Below, piece by piece: positions 17,562 through 25,811 of a stretch of 64,000 nucleotides of DNA (positions within the stretch are counted from its first letter, which is position 1; every line of letters starts with the position of its first letter). Under the pieces are notes generated by a model. It had not been told where the DNA came from, made no database searches, and worked only from the letters and a program-made list of their open reading frames with translations. The DNA is from Crossiella cryophila (GTDB lineage: Bacteria; Actinomycetota; Actinomycetes; Mycobacteriales; Pseudonocardiaceae). The stretch spans positions 1,612,001 to 1,676,000 of the forward strand of contig NZ_JACHMH010000001.1 of the NCBI RefSeq assembly GCF_014204915.1. Direction: 5' to 3'. A program made the translations under genes and the position numbers.

Positions 17562-17590
17562 TCCCTGGGATGCGCCGCGTTCGCGGGTGT

Positions 17591-18646
17591 TCAGCGAGTC
17601 TTGGTGACCTTGTTCAACCCACGCGGGTTGTCCGGATCCCCACCCCGCGCCAGCGCCAGCCCCAGCGCGAGCCGCTGCACCGGCAGGATCTCCAGCACCG
17701 GCGACAGCTCCTCCGCCGTGGCAGGCACCCCGATCCGGAACGCCGCCGCGACCTCGTCCGCCGCCGAGCCGACCGCGCAGATGTCCGCGCCCCGGCCCTG
17801 CACGACCTCCAGCACCTCGCGCATGGCCGCGCCGCCTTTGCCCGCGCTGGTGATGGCCAGCACCGCGGTCTCGCTGTCCACCGCGGCGACCGGGCCGTGC
17901 AGCAGGTCGGCGCCGCTGTAGGCCCGCGCGGACAGGTAGCTGGTCTCGGCGAGTTTGAGGGCGGCCTCGGCGGCGGTGGCCGAGGAGTAGCCGCGGCCGG
18001 TGGTGACCACGCGGTTGGCGAAGCGGTAGCGCTGCACTGCCTCGGCGACCGCGGGTTCGGCCAGGGTCAGGGCCGAGTCGGCCAGGTCGCCGATGTTGGC
18101 CGCGTGTTCGGCGGTGCCGCCGCGGACGGCGTCGATGAGCAGGTACAGGGCGAGCAGGGTGGCGCTGTAGGTCTTGGTGGCGGCCACCGCCAGTTCCTTG
18201 CCCGCGCCGATGTCCACCGACAGTTCGGTGACCTGGTTCAGCGGCGAGTCCGGGGTGTTGGTCACGGCCACGGTGAGCGCACCGCGCTTACGCGCCGACT
18301 CGGTGGCCTCGACCAGGTCGGGGGAGCCGCCGCTCTGGCTCACCGACACCCACAGCACGTCGGTGAGGTCGGGCTGGGCGCCGTAGAGCGTGGTGGTGGA
18401 CGGGGACACCAGGCCGGCCGGGAGCTGCAGCAGCACCTCGGTGAGGTACTTGGCGTACAGCGCGCCGTGGTCGCTGGAGCCGCGCGCGGCGAAGAGCACG
18501 AACCGCGGGCGGCGCCGCGCGATCTGTGCCGCCACCGCGGCGATCTCGGCCCGGTGGGCCAGCAGACCGCGGAACACCCCTGGCTGGGCCGCGATCTCGG
18601 CGGCCATGTGCGCGCCGGGCACGGTCTCGGCCGTAGTCGATGTCAT
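17591..18646 (-). CDS. SIS-domain aminosugar deaminase/isomerase (NagB-II/GlmS-C type)
   Basis: A 351-residue protein with two SIS domains. SIS-1 contains FAARGSSDHGALYAKYL and VSQSGGSPDLVEATE; SIS-2 contains TTGRGYSSATAAEAALKLAETSY and the Glu/His region SGADLLHGPVAAV. The C-terminus (DNPRGLNKVTKTR) resembles the GlmS isomerase tail. The GlmS glutaminase domain is absent, so it probably deaminates GlcN-6-P to fructose-6-P. The ATG overlaps the GH3 stop, with GAGGGAGG as ribosome-binding site. A dre-like site lies 140 bp upstream inside the GH3 gene. Confidence 0.85.
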   Translation of the reverse strand: MTSTTAETVPGAHMAAEIAAQPGVFRGLLAHRAEIAAVAAQIARRRPRFVLFAARGSSDHGALYAKYLTEVLLQLPAGLVSPSTTTLYGAQPDLTDVLWVSVSQSGGSPDLVEATESARKRGALTVAVTNTPDSPLNQVTELSVDIGAGKELAVAATKTYSATLLALYLLIDAVRGGTAEHAANIGDLADSALTLAEPAVAEAVQRYRFANRVVTTGRGYSSATAAEAALKLAETSYLSARAYSGADLLHGPVAAVDSETAVLAITSAGKGGAAMREVLEVVQGRGADICAVGSAADEVAAAFRIGVPATAEELSPVLEILPVQRLALGLALARGGDPDNPRGLNKVTKTR

Positions 18647-20094
18647 CGCCTGTCCTCCCTCGCCGTGTGATCGGCGAGCAGTTCGGCGGCGGCGCGCAGG
18701 CACACGAACGCGCTGCCGTGGGTGTCGATACGGGCGACACTGCCCAGGTCGGGACCTGGCACGCCGGTTTCGACATGCACCAGGTCTAGACCAATGCTAA
18801 CAAGTTCGACGACGAGTCGCCGCACTTCAGAGTGCCGGTGCGCGTCCCTGGTGACAACAACCACCGGGGAACCATTCACTGAATCGAGGATTTCCTTCTT
18901 GCCGTCCGGCCCGCGCCGCAGCACCCGGGTGCCCGGCAGCAGCTCGCTCAGGTGCGGGCCGAGGCCCCAGGGCACCGCGCCGACCGCGATGCTCGGGTCC
19001 ACCTCCAGGTCCACCACCAGCGGCGGACCGGCCAGCTTGAGGTTGCCGCGGACCTCGATCGCCCGCCGCGCGGCACGCAGGCCCAGGTCGCTGTCGGCGA
19101 CCGGACCACCGGTGACCGGGCCGCCGAGCGAGGCGGCCAGCGTGGCGGCCTCGGTGAGCCGTTCCTCGCTGAGCCGTCCACTGTGGACCGCGGCCACGAT
19201 CGCCTCGGCCAGCCGGTCCACCACCTCGGCGTCGGCCAGCTCGCCGCCGATGCAGAGCAGGTCCGCGCCCGCGCGCAGTGCCTGCACCGCGCCGTCGCTG
19301 ATCCCGGCGGTGCCGGAGACCGCGTTCATCTCCAGCGCGTCGGTGACCACCGCGCCGGTGAAGCCCAGTTCACCGCGCAGCACCTCGGTGATCGCGTACC
19401 GGTTCAGCGTGGCTGGCGACTCGCCCCAGCCGGGGATGACCAGGTGACCGGTCATCACCGAGCGCACCCCGGCGGCGATCGCGGCCTGGAAGGGCACCAG
19501 CTCGACCGTGCGCAGCTGTTCCTCGGTCCGGTCCAGCACCGGCAGTTCCCGGTGCGAGTCCGCGGTGGAGGCGCCGTGGCCGGGGAAGTGCTTGGCGCAG
19601 GCGGCCACCCCGGACTCCTGGATGCCCGCGATGAACGCGGCCACCTGCCCGGCCGCGGCCACCGGCTCGCTGCCGAAGGCGCGCACGCCGATGATCGGGT
19701 CTTCCGCGGCCAGGGTCAGGTCCGCGCACGGGGCCAGGTCCAGGGTCACCCCGCAGGCGGCCAGCCTGGCGCCGAGGGCCGCGCCGACCTCCCTGGTCAG
19801 CGCCAGGTCGCCGATGGCGCCCAGTGCGTGCGGACCCGGCAGCGCGGAGCCGCGCGCGGCGTCCAGCCGGGTCACGTCGCCGCTCTCCTCGTCGATGGCC
19901 ACCACCAGCTCGGGCCGCTCGGCCCGCAGCTGCGCGGTCAGCGCGCCCACCTGCTCGTCATCGACCACGTTGCGCCCGAACAGCAGCACGCCGCCGAGGC
20001 CGTCAGCGACCCGGCGGCGTACCCAGTCCGGCGCGCTCGTGCCGACGAAACCCGGCAGCAGCACGGCGTCGGCCAAGCGTCGCAGACCATCCAC
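18643..20094 (-). CDS. GH3 beta-N-acetylhexosaminidase (NagZ/DasD-like)
   Basis: A 483-residue cytoplasmic glycoside hydrolase family 3 enzyme (no signal peptide). It carries the NagZ-type motif KHFPGHGAST, with the His-Asp acid/base dyad in the following loop (HRELPVLDRT), and the nucleophile Asp in VVTDALEMNAVS. A C-terminal extension of about 120 residues has no evident catalytic motif. It would split imported chitobiose or muropeptide-derived GlcNAc linkages. GTG at 20094 is 6 bases after the permease stop. Its last codons are unusually AT-rich around 18781-18815, where a dre-like operator is embedded. Confidence 0.87.
   Translation of the reverse strand: MDGLRRLADAVLLPGFVGTSAPDWVRRRVADGLGGVLLFGRNVVDDEQVGALTAQLRAERPELVVAIDEESGDVTRLDAARGSALPGPHALGAIGDLALTREVGAALGARLAACGVTLDLAPCADLTLAAEDPIIGVRAFGSEPVAAAGQVAAFIAGIQESGVAACAKHFPGHGASTADSHRELPVLDRTEEQLRTVELVPFQAAIAAGVRSVMTGHLVIPGWGESPATLNRYAITEVLRGELGFTGAVVTDALEMNAVSGTAGISDGAVQALRAGADLLCIGGELADAEVVDRLAEAIVAAVHSGRLSEERLTEAATLAASLGGPVTGGPVADSDLGLRAARRAIEVRGNLKLAGPPLVVDLEVDPSIAVGAVPWGLGPHLSELLPGTRVLRRGPDGKKEILDSVNGSPVVVVTRDAHRHSEVRRLVVELVSIGLDLVHVETGVPGPDLGSVARIDTHGSAFVCLRAAAELLADHTAREDRR
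18782..18793. promoter_or_regulatory. intragenic dre-like operator within the GH3 gene
   Basis: AGGTCTAGACCA (perfect inner palindrome GGTCTAGACC) is one base from the DasR consensus core. It lies in the 3' part of the GH3 gene, about 140 bp upstream of the SIS start. The surrounding codons (CTT GTT AGC ATT GGT CTA) are AT-ending in a gene that otherwise ends codons in G/C. Confidence 0.6.
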
Positions 20095-20100
20095 TGTGGA

Positions 20101-20934
20101 CTATCCCTTCACGGCGCCGGCGGTGTTCCCGGCGACCAGGTTGCGCTGGACGATCAGGAAGTAGATGAGCACGGGCAGCGCGAACACCACCGAGGCGGCC
20201 ATGGTGCCGCCCCAGTCGGTGCCGAAGACCGTGCTGAACGTGGACAGCCACACCGGCAGCGTCTGGTTGCTCTGGTCCCGCATCAGCACCAGGGCGAAGA
20301 GGAACTCGTTCCAGGCGGTGATGAAGGAGAACACCGAGGTGCTCACCAGCGCCGGGCCCAGCAGCGGCAGGGTGACCCGGCGGAAGGCGCCCCAGCGGGA
20401 GCAGCCGTCCACCATGGCCGCCTCCTCCAGGTCGACCGGGATGCCGTTGACGAACCCGCGCAGCGTCCAGATGGTGAACGGCAGCGTGGTGGCCACGTTG
20501 ACCAGCAGCAGCGCGGGCAGCATGTTGAGCAGGCCGACATCGCGCATCAGCAGGTACATCGGGATCAGCAGCGCCTCCAGCGGCGCCAGCTGGGCGATGA
20601 GCACCAGCAGCACGAACCCGCGCCTGCCGCGGAAGCGCAGGCGGCACAACGGGATCGCGGCCAGGATGCCGGCGGCCACCGCGCACAGCATGGCGCCGAC
20701 GGCCACGATCAGGCTGTTGGTGAGGAAGTTGGTGAAGCCCGGCCTGGTCACCGCGGTGACGAAGTTGTCGAAGGTGATCGAGGTCGGGAACAGGTCGTAC
20801 TCGGTGGTCAGGTTCGCGTTCGACGGCCGCAGGGATGAGTTGATCATCCAGTAGGTCGGGAAGAAGAACAGCCCGGCCAGCAGCAGCGCGACCCCGGTCA
20901 GCAGTGTCCGCTGCGCCCGGTTCTTGGTCCTCAC
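20101..20934 (-). CDS. dasC: ABC transporter permease, DasC-like
   Basis: A 277-residue MalG-type inner-membrane permease with six predicted membrane segments. The EAA loop is VDLEEAAMVDGCSRWGAFRRV. A C-terminal AGAVKG tail is typical of carbohydrate uptake CUT1 permeases. GTG at 20934 overlaps the upstream permease stop (GTGA). With the two preceding genes it forms an amino-sugar (chitobiose/GlcNAc) importer; a dedicated ATPase is missing, as in das operons that use the shared MsiK ATPase (family knowledge). Confidence 0.85.
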   Translation of the reverse strand: MRTKNRAQRTLLTGVALLLAGLFFFPTYWMINSSLRPSNANLTTEYDLFPTSITFDNFVTAVTRPGFTNFLTNSLIVAVGAMLCAVAAGILAAIPLCRLRFRGRRGFVLLVLIAQLAPLEALLIPMYLLMRDVGLLNMLPALLLVNVATTLPFTIWTLRGFVNGIPVDLEEAAMVDGCSRWGAFRRVTLPLLGPALVSTSVFSFITAWNEFLFALVLMRDQSNQTLPVWLSTFSTVFGTDWGGTMAASVVFALPVLIYFLIVQRNLVAGNTAGAVKG

Positions 20935-21914
20935 AGCGCACCCTCCTGACGCCGGATGAGCAGTCGCATGTACTGCCCGACCAGCACGGTCAGCACCAGG
21001 ATCATCAGCACCGCGACCGCGGCGGCCACGCCGAAGTGGCTGCCGGAGATGCCCTTGATGTACTGCAGCACCGACAGCGTGGTGCTCTCCCCGTCCGGGC
21101 CGCCCTGCCGGATGGCCCACACCTGGGTGAAGACCTTGAAGTCCCACAGGATCGACTGGAAGGTGGCCAGGCCGACCATCGGCGCCAGCGCCGGCCAGGT
21201 GACCGCGCGGAAGCCCTGCCAGCCCGAGGCGCCGTCGATGCCAGCCGCCTCGTACAGGTCGCCGGGCACCGAGAGCAGGCCCGCGTACAGGGTGAAGGCG
21301 ATGAACGGCACCCCCTGCCAGATGATCAGCAGCGCGATCACGGTCAGCGTGGAGGCCCCGGTGGAGAACCAGGAGAAGCCCTGGAAGGAGTCGAAGCCGA
21401 TCAGCACCAGGGTTTTGTTCAGGATGCCGAAGTTCTGGTCGAAGATCCACTGGAACACCGTGGTGGCGGCCAGGATGGGCATCGCCCAGGCCAGCACCAG
21501 GCTGATCTGCAGCACCAGCCGGACCACCGGCCCGATCTGGCGCATCAGCAGCGCGATCAGCAGGCCGACCCCGACGGTGCCCACCACGCAGGCCGCGGTG
21601 AACAGCATCGTGCGCAGGGTGATCACCCAGAACTCGGGGTCGCCGAGGATCTCCGCGTAGTTGTCGAAGCCGTTCCAGACGATCTCGCCGCGGACCAGTT
21701 CGCCGAGGTCGAGCTTGCGGAAGCTGATCAGGATGACCTGGATCGCCGGCCAGCCCAGCAGGGCCAGCAGCGCGATGATCGCGGGCGCGATCAGCAGGTA
21801 GGGCAACAGGGCGTCGCCGAGAGGTCGCCGGCGCGCACGCCGACCGGGTCCATCCGCAGACGGTGCCGGCGGGGTCGCCCCCGCCGGCACCGTGGTGTCC
21901 ACTGTCGCGGTCAT
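20931..21914 (-). CDS. dasB: ABC transporter permease, DasB-like
   Basis: A 327-residue MalF-type permease. A Pro/Arg-rich cytoplasmic N-terminus (residues 1-33) is followed by six membrane segments, with the EAA loop LYEAAGIDGASGWQGFRAV. ATG at 21914 lies 5 bases after the dasA stop; the stop overlaps dasC. Substrate assignment rests on the neighbouring dasR, hexosaminidase and SIS genes. Confidence 0.85.
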   Translation of the reverse strand: MTATVDTTVPAGATPPAPSADGPGRRARRRPLGDALLPYLLIAPAIIALLALLGWPAIQVILISFRKLDLGELVRGEIVWNGFDNYAEILGDPEFWVITLRTMLFTAACVVGTVGVGLLIALLMRQIGPVVRLVLQISLVLAWAMPILAATTVFQWIFDQNFGILNKTLVLIGFDSFQGFSWFSTGASTLTVIALLIIWQGVPFIAFTLYAGLLSVPGDLYEAAGIDGASGWQGFRAVTWPALAPMVGLATFQSILWDFKVFTQVWAIRQGGPDGESTTLSVLQYIKGISGSHFGVAAAVAVLMILVLTVLVGQYMRLLIRRQEGAL

Positions 21915-21918
21915 CGAG

Positions 21919-23202
21919 CTACTTGCCCGCGAGCGCCTGCTGGATCGCCGTGTTCGCGTCCGCGGTGGCCTGGTCCAGGCTCTTCACCCCGGTCAGGTAC
22001 GCGGTCAGCATGGTCTTGATCGGGTTGGCGCCTGCCTCGACCGAGCCCCAGTTCGGGCTGGCCGGCACGGCCTTGCCGGAGAGCGCGCCCTTGGCCATGG
22101 CGGCCGAGACCGGGTCCTTGTCCAGCGCACTGGTGTTCTTGGACGAGCCGGGGATCATGCCTGCCCCGACCAGCTGCTGCTGGTACTTCTCGGTGGCCAG
22201 CAGCTTCAGGTAGTCCTTGGCCAGGTCGGCGTTCTTGCTGCCGGCCGGGACGGCCAGGTTGGACCCGCCCTGGAACACCGGCGCGGTGCTGCCGGCCTTC
22301 TTGCCAGGGATGGCGAAACCGCTGGTCAGGTTCTTGATCTCGGGGTTCTCCTTGGCCGCGGTGGCGACCTCCCACGGCAGGCCGACGATCATGCCGACCT
22401 TGCCCTTGCCGTACACACCGGCCTGCGGGGGCTTCTCCTCGTCGGCGTCCTTGGGCGCCTTGGTGCCGGAGACGTCCACCAGCTTCTTGTAGAACTCCAG
22501 CCCGGCCTTGGCCTCGGGGGTGTTCAGCGTGGCGGTGAACTTGGTGCCGTCCTGCTTGGCCACGTCACCGCCCTCGTCCCAGATGAAGGAGAGCAGGGTG
22601 TACCAGTTCTGCCCGGCCAGGTAGAGCGGCTGGAACTCCGGGTCGTCCTTGTTCGCCGCCTTGAGCTTCTCGATCGCGGTCAGCCACTCGGCCTGCGTGG
22701 TCGGCGGCGTGGTGATGCCCGCCTTCTCGAACAGGTCCTTGCGGTAGAGCACCAGCCGGTTGGCCGCGTAGAACGGCACCGCGTACTGCTTGCCGTCCCA
22801 GGCGCCGGAGGCCTTCAGGCCCGCGCCCCAGTTCGCCCCGCCCAGGTCCGCGGAGTTCGCGGTCAGGTCGGTGAGCACCTTCTGCTCGGCGAACTTCGGG
22901 GACTGGGTGTTGCCGATCTCGAGCACGTCCGGCGGAGTGGTGCCGGCCAGTGCGGTGTTCAGCTTGTCCTGGATGCCGGTCCACTGCTGGACCTCGTACT
23001 TCACCTTGACGCCCGGGTGGGCCGCCTCGAACTCCTTGTGCAGCTCATCCGTCAGGGCTGTCGGCGCGGAGCCGCTCATCAGCCACACGACGAGTTCCTT
23101 GCTACCCCCCTGGCCCGAGTTGCCACCCGAACCGGCACAACCAGACACCGTGAGTGCCGCTGCCACAGCACTCACAGCTACCTTTGTCCAGCGCTTCACC
23201 AT
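21919..23202 (-). CDS. dasA: extracellular sugar-binding lipoprotein, DasA-like
   Basis: A 427-residue SBP_bac_1 family lipoprotein. The signal peptide ends in the lipobox VSGC and is followed by a Gly/Ser-rich linker. Typical elements are LVVWLMSGSAP, WTGIQDKLNTALAGTTPPDVLEIG and the C-terminal ALAGK. Presumed ligand: chitobiose or GlcNAc. First gene of the minus-strand operon dasA-dasB-dasC-GH3-SIS. Two dre-like palindromes lie 55-92 bp upstream of its start, between it and dasR. Confidence 0.85.
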   Translation of the reverse strand: MVKRWTKVAVSAVAAALTVSGCAGSGGNSGQGGSKELVVWLMSGSAPTALTDELHKEFEAAHPGVKVKYEVQQWTGIQDKLNTALAGTTPPDVLEIGNTQSPKFAEQKVLTDLTANSADLGGANWGAGLKASGAWDGKQYAVPFYAANRLVLYRKDLFEKAGITTPPTTQAEWLTAIEKLKAANKDDPEFQPLYLAGQNWYTLLSFIWDEGGDVAKQDGTKFTATLNTPEAKAGLEFYKKLVDVSGTKAPKDADEEKPPQAGVYGKGKVGMIVGLPWEVATAAKENPEIKNLTSGFAIPGKKAGSTAPVFQGGSNLAVPAGSKNADLAKDYLKLLATEKYQQQLVGAGMIPGSSKNTSALDKDPVSAAMAKGALSGKAVPASPNWGSVEAGANPIKTMLTAYLTGVKSLDQATADANTAIQQALAGK

Positions 23203-23256
23203 CGCCGCCCTTCTGAGCCCGGCCGTACCGTGTCACGCTGGCCGGGCGCGCTGAAG

Positions 23257-23268
23257 TGGTGTAGACCA
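23257..23268. promoter_or_regulatory. dre-like operator upstream of dasA
   Basis: TGGTGTAGACCA matches the DasR core TGGTCTAGACCA at 11 of 12 bases, and the flanks AG/AT also fit. It lies 55 bp before the dasA start. Confidence 0.65.
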
Positions 23269-23280
23269 ATGCGCTGAAGA

Positions 23281-23294
23281 GTGGTCCGGACCAC
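23281..23294. promoter_or_regulatory. second dre-like palindrome between dasA and dasR
   Basis: GTGGTCCGGACCAC is a perfect 14-bp palindrome with both half-sites GTGGTC/GACCAC intact; the centre is CCGG where the consensus has CTAG. The centre-to-centre distance to the first site is 25 bp, roughly 2.4 helical turns. Confidence 0.5.
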
Positions 23295-23423
23295 ATGTCC
23301 TGTCAAGACAGTTGCGAAGACGTTGTAAAGACGTTCCGAGGGCTGAGCGGCCTCGTTATCCGGGCTAAGGGCATGCTTGGACCACTAGAAAGGTATGGGG
23401 GCGCCAATGCCGAGGAGGAGGAC

Positions 23424-24176
23424 ATGCTGGACGTGACGTCGGCTGAGGCGGGCGTGAACCCGCGCACCCAGCGGGAGCCGAAGTACTGGGGACTGAAGCG
23501 ACACCTGCTCGACCTGCTGCGGTCGCTGCCGCCGGGTTCGCCGATCCCGACCGAGCGCTCGCTGGCCGCGGACTTCGACGTGTCCCGCACGACGGTTCGG
23601 CAAGCGCTTGCCGAGCTGACCGTGGAGGGCAGGCTGCTCCGGGTGCAGGGCAAAGGCACCTTCGCGGCCGCGCCCAAGGTCGCGCAACGACTGCAACTCA
23701 GCTCGTACACCGAGGACATGCGGGCCCAGGGCCGCCAGCCGGCCTCCAGGCTGCTGGAGGCCAGCGAACAGCCTGCCGAGGCCGAACTGGCCCGGATGCT
23801 GGGCGTGCGGCCGGGGGCCAAGGTGCTCCGGCTGCGGCGGCTGCGGCTGGCCGACGGCGAGCCGATGGCCATCGAGCTGACCCACCTCGCACTGGGCCGG
23901 TTCCGCGGGCTGCGGCGCTACATCGGCGCTGGTGGGTCGCTGTACCAGGTGCTGCGCGAGCGGTTCGGGGTGGAGATGGGGCACGCGGACGAGACCATCG
24001 AGACCGCGCTGGCCACCCCGGAGGAGGCGGAGCTGCTCGGCGCCGACATCGGGCTGCCGATGCTGCTGCTGTCCCGGCACTCCTTCGACACCGACAACAA
24101 GCCGGTGGAGTGGGTGCGCTCGATCTACCGGGGCGACCGGTACAAGTTCGTCGCCCGTTTGAACCCTCCCGGCTGA
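23424..24176 (+). CDS. dasR: DasR-type GntR/HutC (UTRA) transcriptional regulator
   Basis: A 250-residue regulator highly similar to streptomycete DasR, the GlcN-6-P-responsive master repressor of amino-sugar use. N-terminal winged [31 protein letters not shown]-terminal UTRA effector domain: [29 protein letters not shown], and the conserved end [19 protein letters not shown]. The ATG at 23424 has GAGGAGGAG just upstream and begins where the conserved family region starts; the frame is open further upstream to 23295. Divergent from dasA. Confidence 0.93.
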   Translation: MLDVTSAEAGVNPRTQREPKYWGLKRHLLDLLRSLPPGSPIPTERSLAADFDVSRTTVRQALAELTVEGRLLRVQGKGTFAAAPKVAQRLQLSSYTEDMRAQGRQPASRLLEASEQPAEAELARMLGVRPGAKVLRLRRLRLADGEPMAIELTHLALGRFRGLRRYIGAGGSLYQVLRERFGVEMGHADETIETALATPEEAELLGADIGLPMLLLSRHSFDTDNKPVEWVRSIYRGDRYKFVARLNPPG

Positions 24177-24183
24177 GCCGGGG

Positions 24184-24227
24184 CCGGCATTGTGCGGTCA
24201 AGGGCCACTTCGGGCGCACAATGCCGG
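24184..24227. other. 13-bp perfect inverted repeat covering the MFS gene start
   Basis: CCGGCATTGTGCG (24184-24196) and CGCACAATGCCGG (24215-24227) are separated by 18 bases. The structure begins 8 bases after the dasR stop, and its right arm includes the first ATG (24221) of the next gene. It may be an operator, a terminator without a T run, or an RNA hairpin hiding the translation start. Confidence 0.6.
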
Positions 24228-24229
24228 GC

Positions 24230-25687
24230 ATGGAATGGAACAGCAGGCAGGCCCGCGCTGTCCTGGCCACCACCATCCTCGGCTCGGGGATGGCGATGCT
24301 GGACGGCACCATCGTCAACGTGGCCCTGCCCGCGATCGGCCGCGAGTTCGGGGCCTCGGTGTCCGGGCTGCAGTGGATCCTGGACGGCTACCTGCTGGCA
24401 CTGGCCGCGCTGATCCTCATCGCGGGCGCGCTGGGCGACCGCTACGGCCGCCGCCGGGTGTTCCTGATCGGCGTGGTCTGGTTCGGACTGGCCTCGCTGC
24501 TGTGCGGGGTCGCGGTCAACACTGAGCTGTTGGTGCTGGCCAGGGTGTTGCAGGGGGTCGGGGGAGCGCTGCTCACGCCCGGTTCGCTGGCCATCCTGCA
24601 GGCCAGCTTCCCGCGTGAGCTGCGGGCCAGGGCGATCGGCGCCTGGTCCGGGCTGGGCGGGCTGGCCGCGGTGTTCGGACCGCTGCTGGGCGGGCTGCTG
24701 GTGCAGGCCGGGTCCTGGCGGCTGGCCTTCCTGATCAACCTGCCACTGGCCGCGGCCTGCGTCTGGCTGGCGGTCAAGTACGTGCCGGAGTCCTCTTCGG
24801 GTGAACACGAACGAGTGGACTTCCTCGGCTCGGCCATTGGCGCGCTCGGCCTGGCCGGGATCACCGCGGCCCTGGTGGAGGGTCCGGCCAGGGGCCTGAC
24901 CGATCCGCTGGTGCTCGGCTGCCTGCTCGTCGGCCTGACCGGGATGACGGTCTTCGTGCTGCTGCAGGTCCGCGGCAGGCACCCGCTGGTCCCGCCCGCG
25001 ATGTTCGCCAACCGGACGTTCGTGCTGGCCAACGGCCTGACCTTCCTGGTCTACGCGGCGCTGGGCGGGGTGATGATGCTGCTGGTGCTCCAGCTCCAGG
25101 TCTCCCTGCACTACAGCCCGACCGCGGCCGGCCTGGCCGGACTGCCCATCTCGCTGATCATGCTGGTCTTCTCCGCCCGCTCCGGCAGGCTGGCCCAGCG
25201 CTTCGGCCCCCGCCTGCAACTGATCATCGGACCACTGCTGGTGGCGGCGGGCATCCTGCTGTTGCGGCTGGTCGTGCCAGGTGCGAGCTACGTCTTCGGG
25301 GTGCTGCCGGGGGTGCTGCTCTTCGGCATCGGACTGGCACTGGCGGTGGCCCCGGTGACCGCGACCGTGCTGGCCGCCGCGCCGGACGCGCACGCCGGAG
25401 CGGCCTCCGGGGTGAACAACGCGGTGGCCCGCACCGGCGGCCTGCTCGCGGTCGCGGTGCTGCCCGCGCTGGCCGGGCTGCACGGCACCGAGTACGCCGA
25501 CCCGGCCGCGCTCACCGCCGGCTGGCAGGTCGTGCTGCTGGTCTGCGCCGGACTGTGCGCGGCCGGTGGCCTCTTCGCCATCGGCATCGACAACCGGGTG
25601 CTGGCGGCGGAGAAGCCCGCGGACTGCCTCAGCTGCGGGGTGGACGCTCCGCCAACGCATGCCAACACCGCGTCACAAAACGCGTGA
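24230..25687 (+). CDS. MFS transporter, DHA2 (14-TMS) drug-resistance type
   Basis: A 485-residue major-facilitator permease of the EmrB/QacA group. Signature motifs: motif D/C region MAMLDGTIVNVALPAIGREFG, motif A GALGDRYGRRRVFLIG, motif B-type LLVLARVLQGVGGALLTPGSLAIL, and a motif C-like WSGLGGLAAVFGPLLGG. About 14 hydrophobic segments. The C-terminal tail ends in a short hydrophilic stretch with two Cys. ATG at 24230 is chosen (24221 is in the same frame); no clear ribosome-binding site. Substrate unknown; proton-driven export expected. Confidence 0.85.
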   Translation: MEWNSRQARAVLATTILGSGMAMLDGTIVNVALPAIGREFGASVSGLQWILDGYLLALAALILIAGALGDRYGRRRVFLIGVVWFGLASLLCGVAVNTELLVLARVLQGVGGALLTPGSLAILQASFPRELRARAIGAWSGLGGLAAVFGPLLGGLLVQAGSWRLAFLINLPLAAACVWLAVKYVPESSSGEHERVDFLGSAIGALGLAGITAALVEGPARGLTDPLVLGCLLVGLTGMTVFVLLQVRGRHPLVPPAMFANRTFVLANGLTFLVYAALGGVMMLLVLQLQVSLHYSPTAAGLAGLPISLIMLVFSARSGRLAQRFGPRLQLIIGPLLVAAGILLLRLVVPGASYVFGVLPGVLLFGIGLALAVAPVTATVLAAAPDAHAGAASGVNNAVARTGGLLAVAVLPALAGLHGTEYADPAALTAGWQVVLLVCAGLCAAGGLFAIGIDNRVLAAEKPADCLSCGVDAPPTHANTASQNA

Positions 25688-25811
25688 TTCTACTGTGGAC
25701 TGTCCATTAAGGACATTGTGTCTGTCCTCACCATGTGGCAACCCAAGGAGTGTCCGGCCCGTCGTCAACGTTGGAAGGAAGTAACCGGGAACAGCTAGGC
25801 GCAAGGGAAAG

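Noticed and set aside
23375..23392. TTGGACCACTAGAA as a further dre site before dasR
   Set aside because: Only one half-site (GGACCA) is present; no palindrome.
23295..23423. Longer N-terminus for DasR beginning at 23295
   Set aside because: It would place coding sequence right behind the dre palindrome, has no homology to DasR N-termini, and the ATG at 23424 has an excellent ribosome-binding site.
25671..25686. CGCGT-CACAAA-ACGCG at the end of the MFS gene as a terminator
   Set aside because: Only 5 bp of stem and it lies over the stop codon without a T run.
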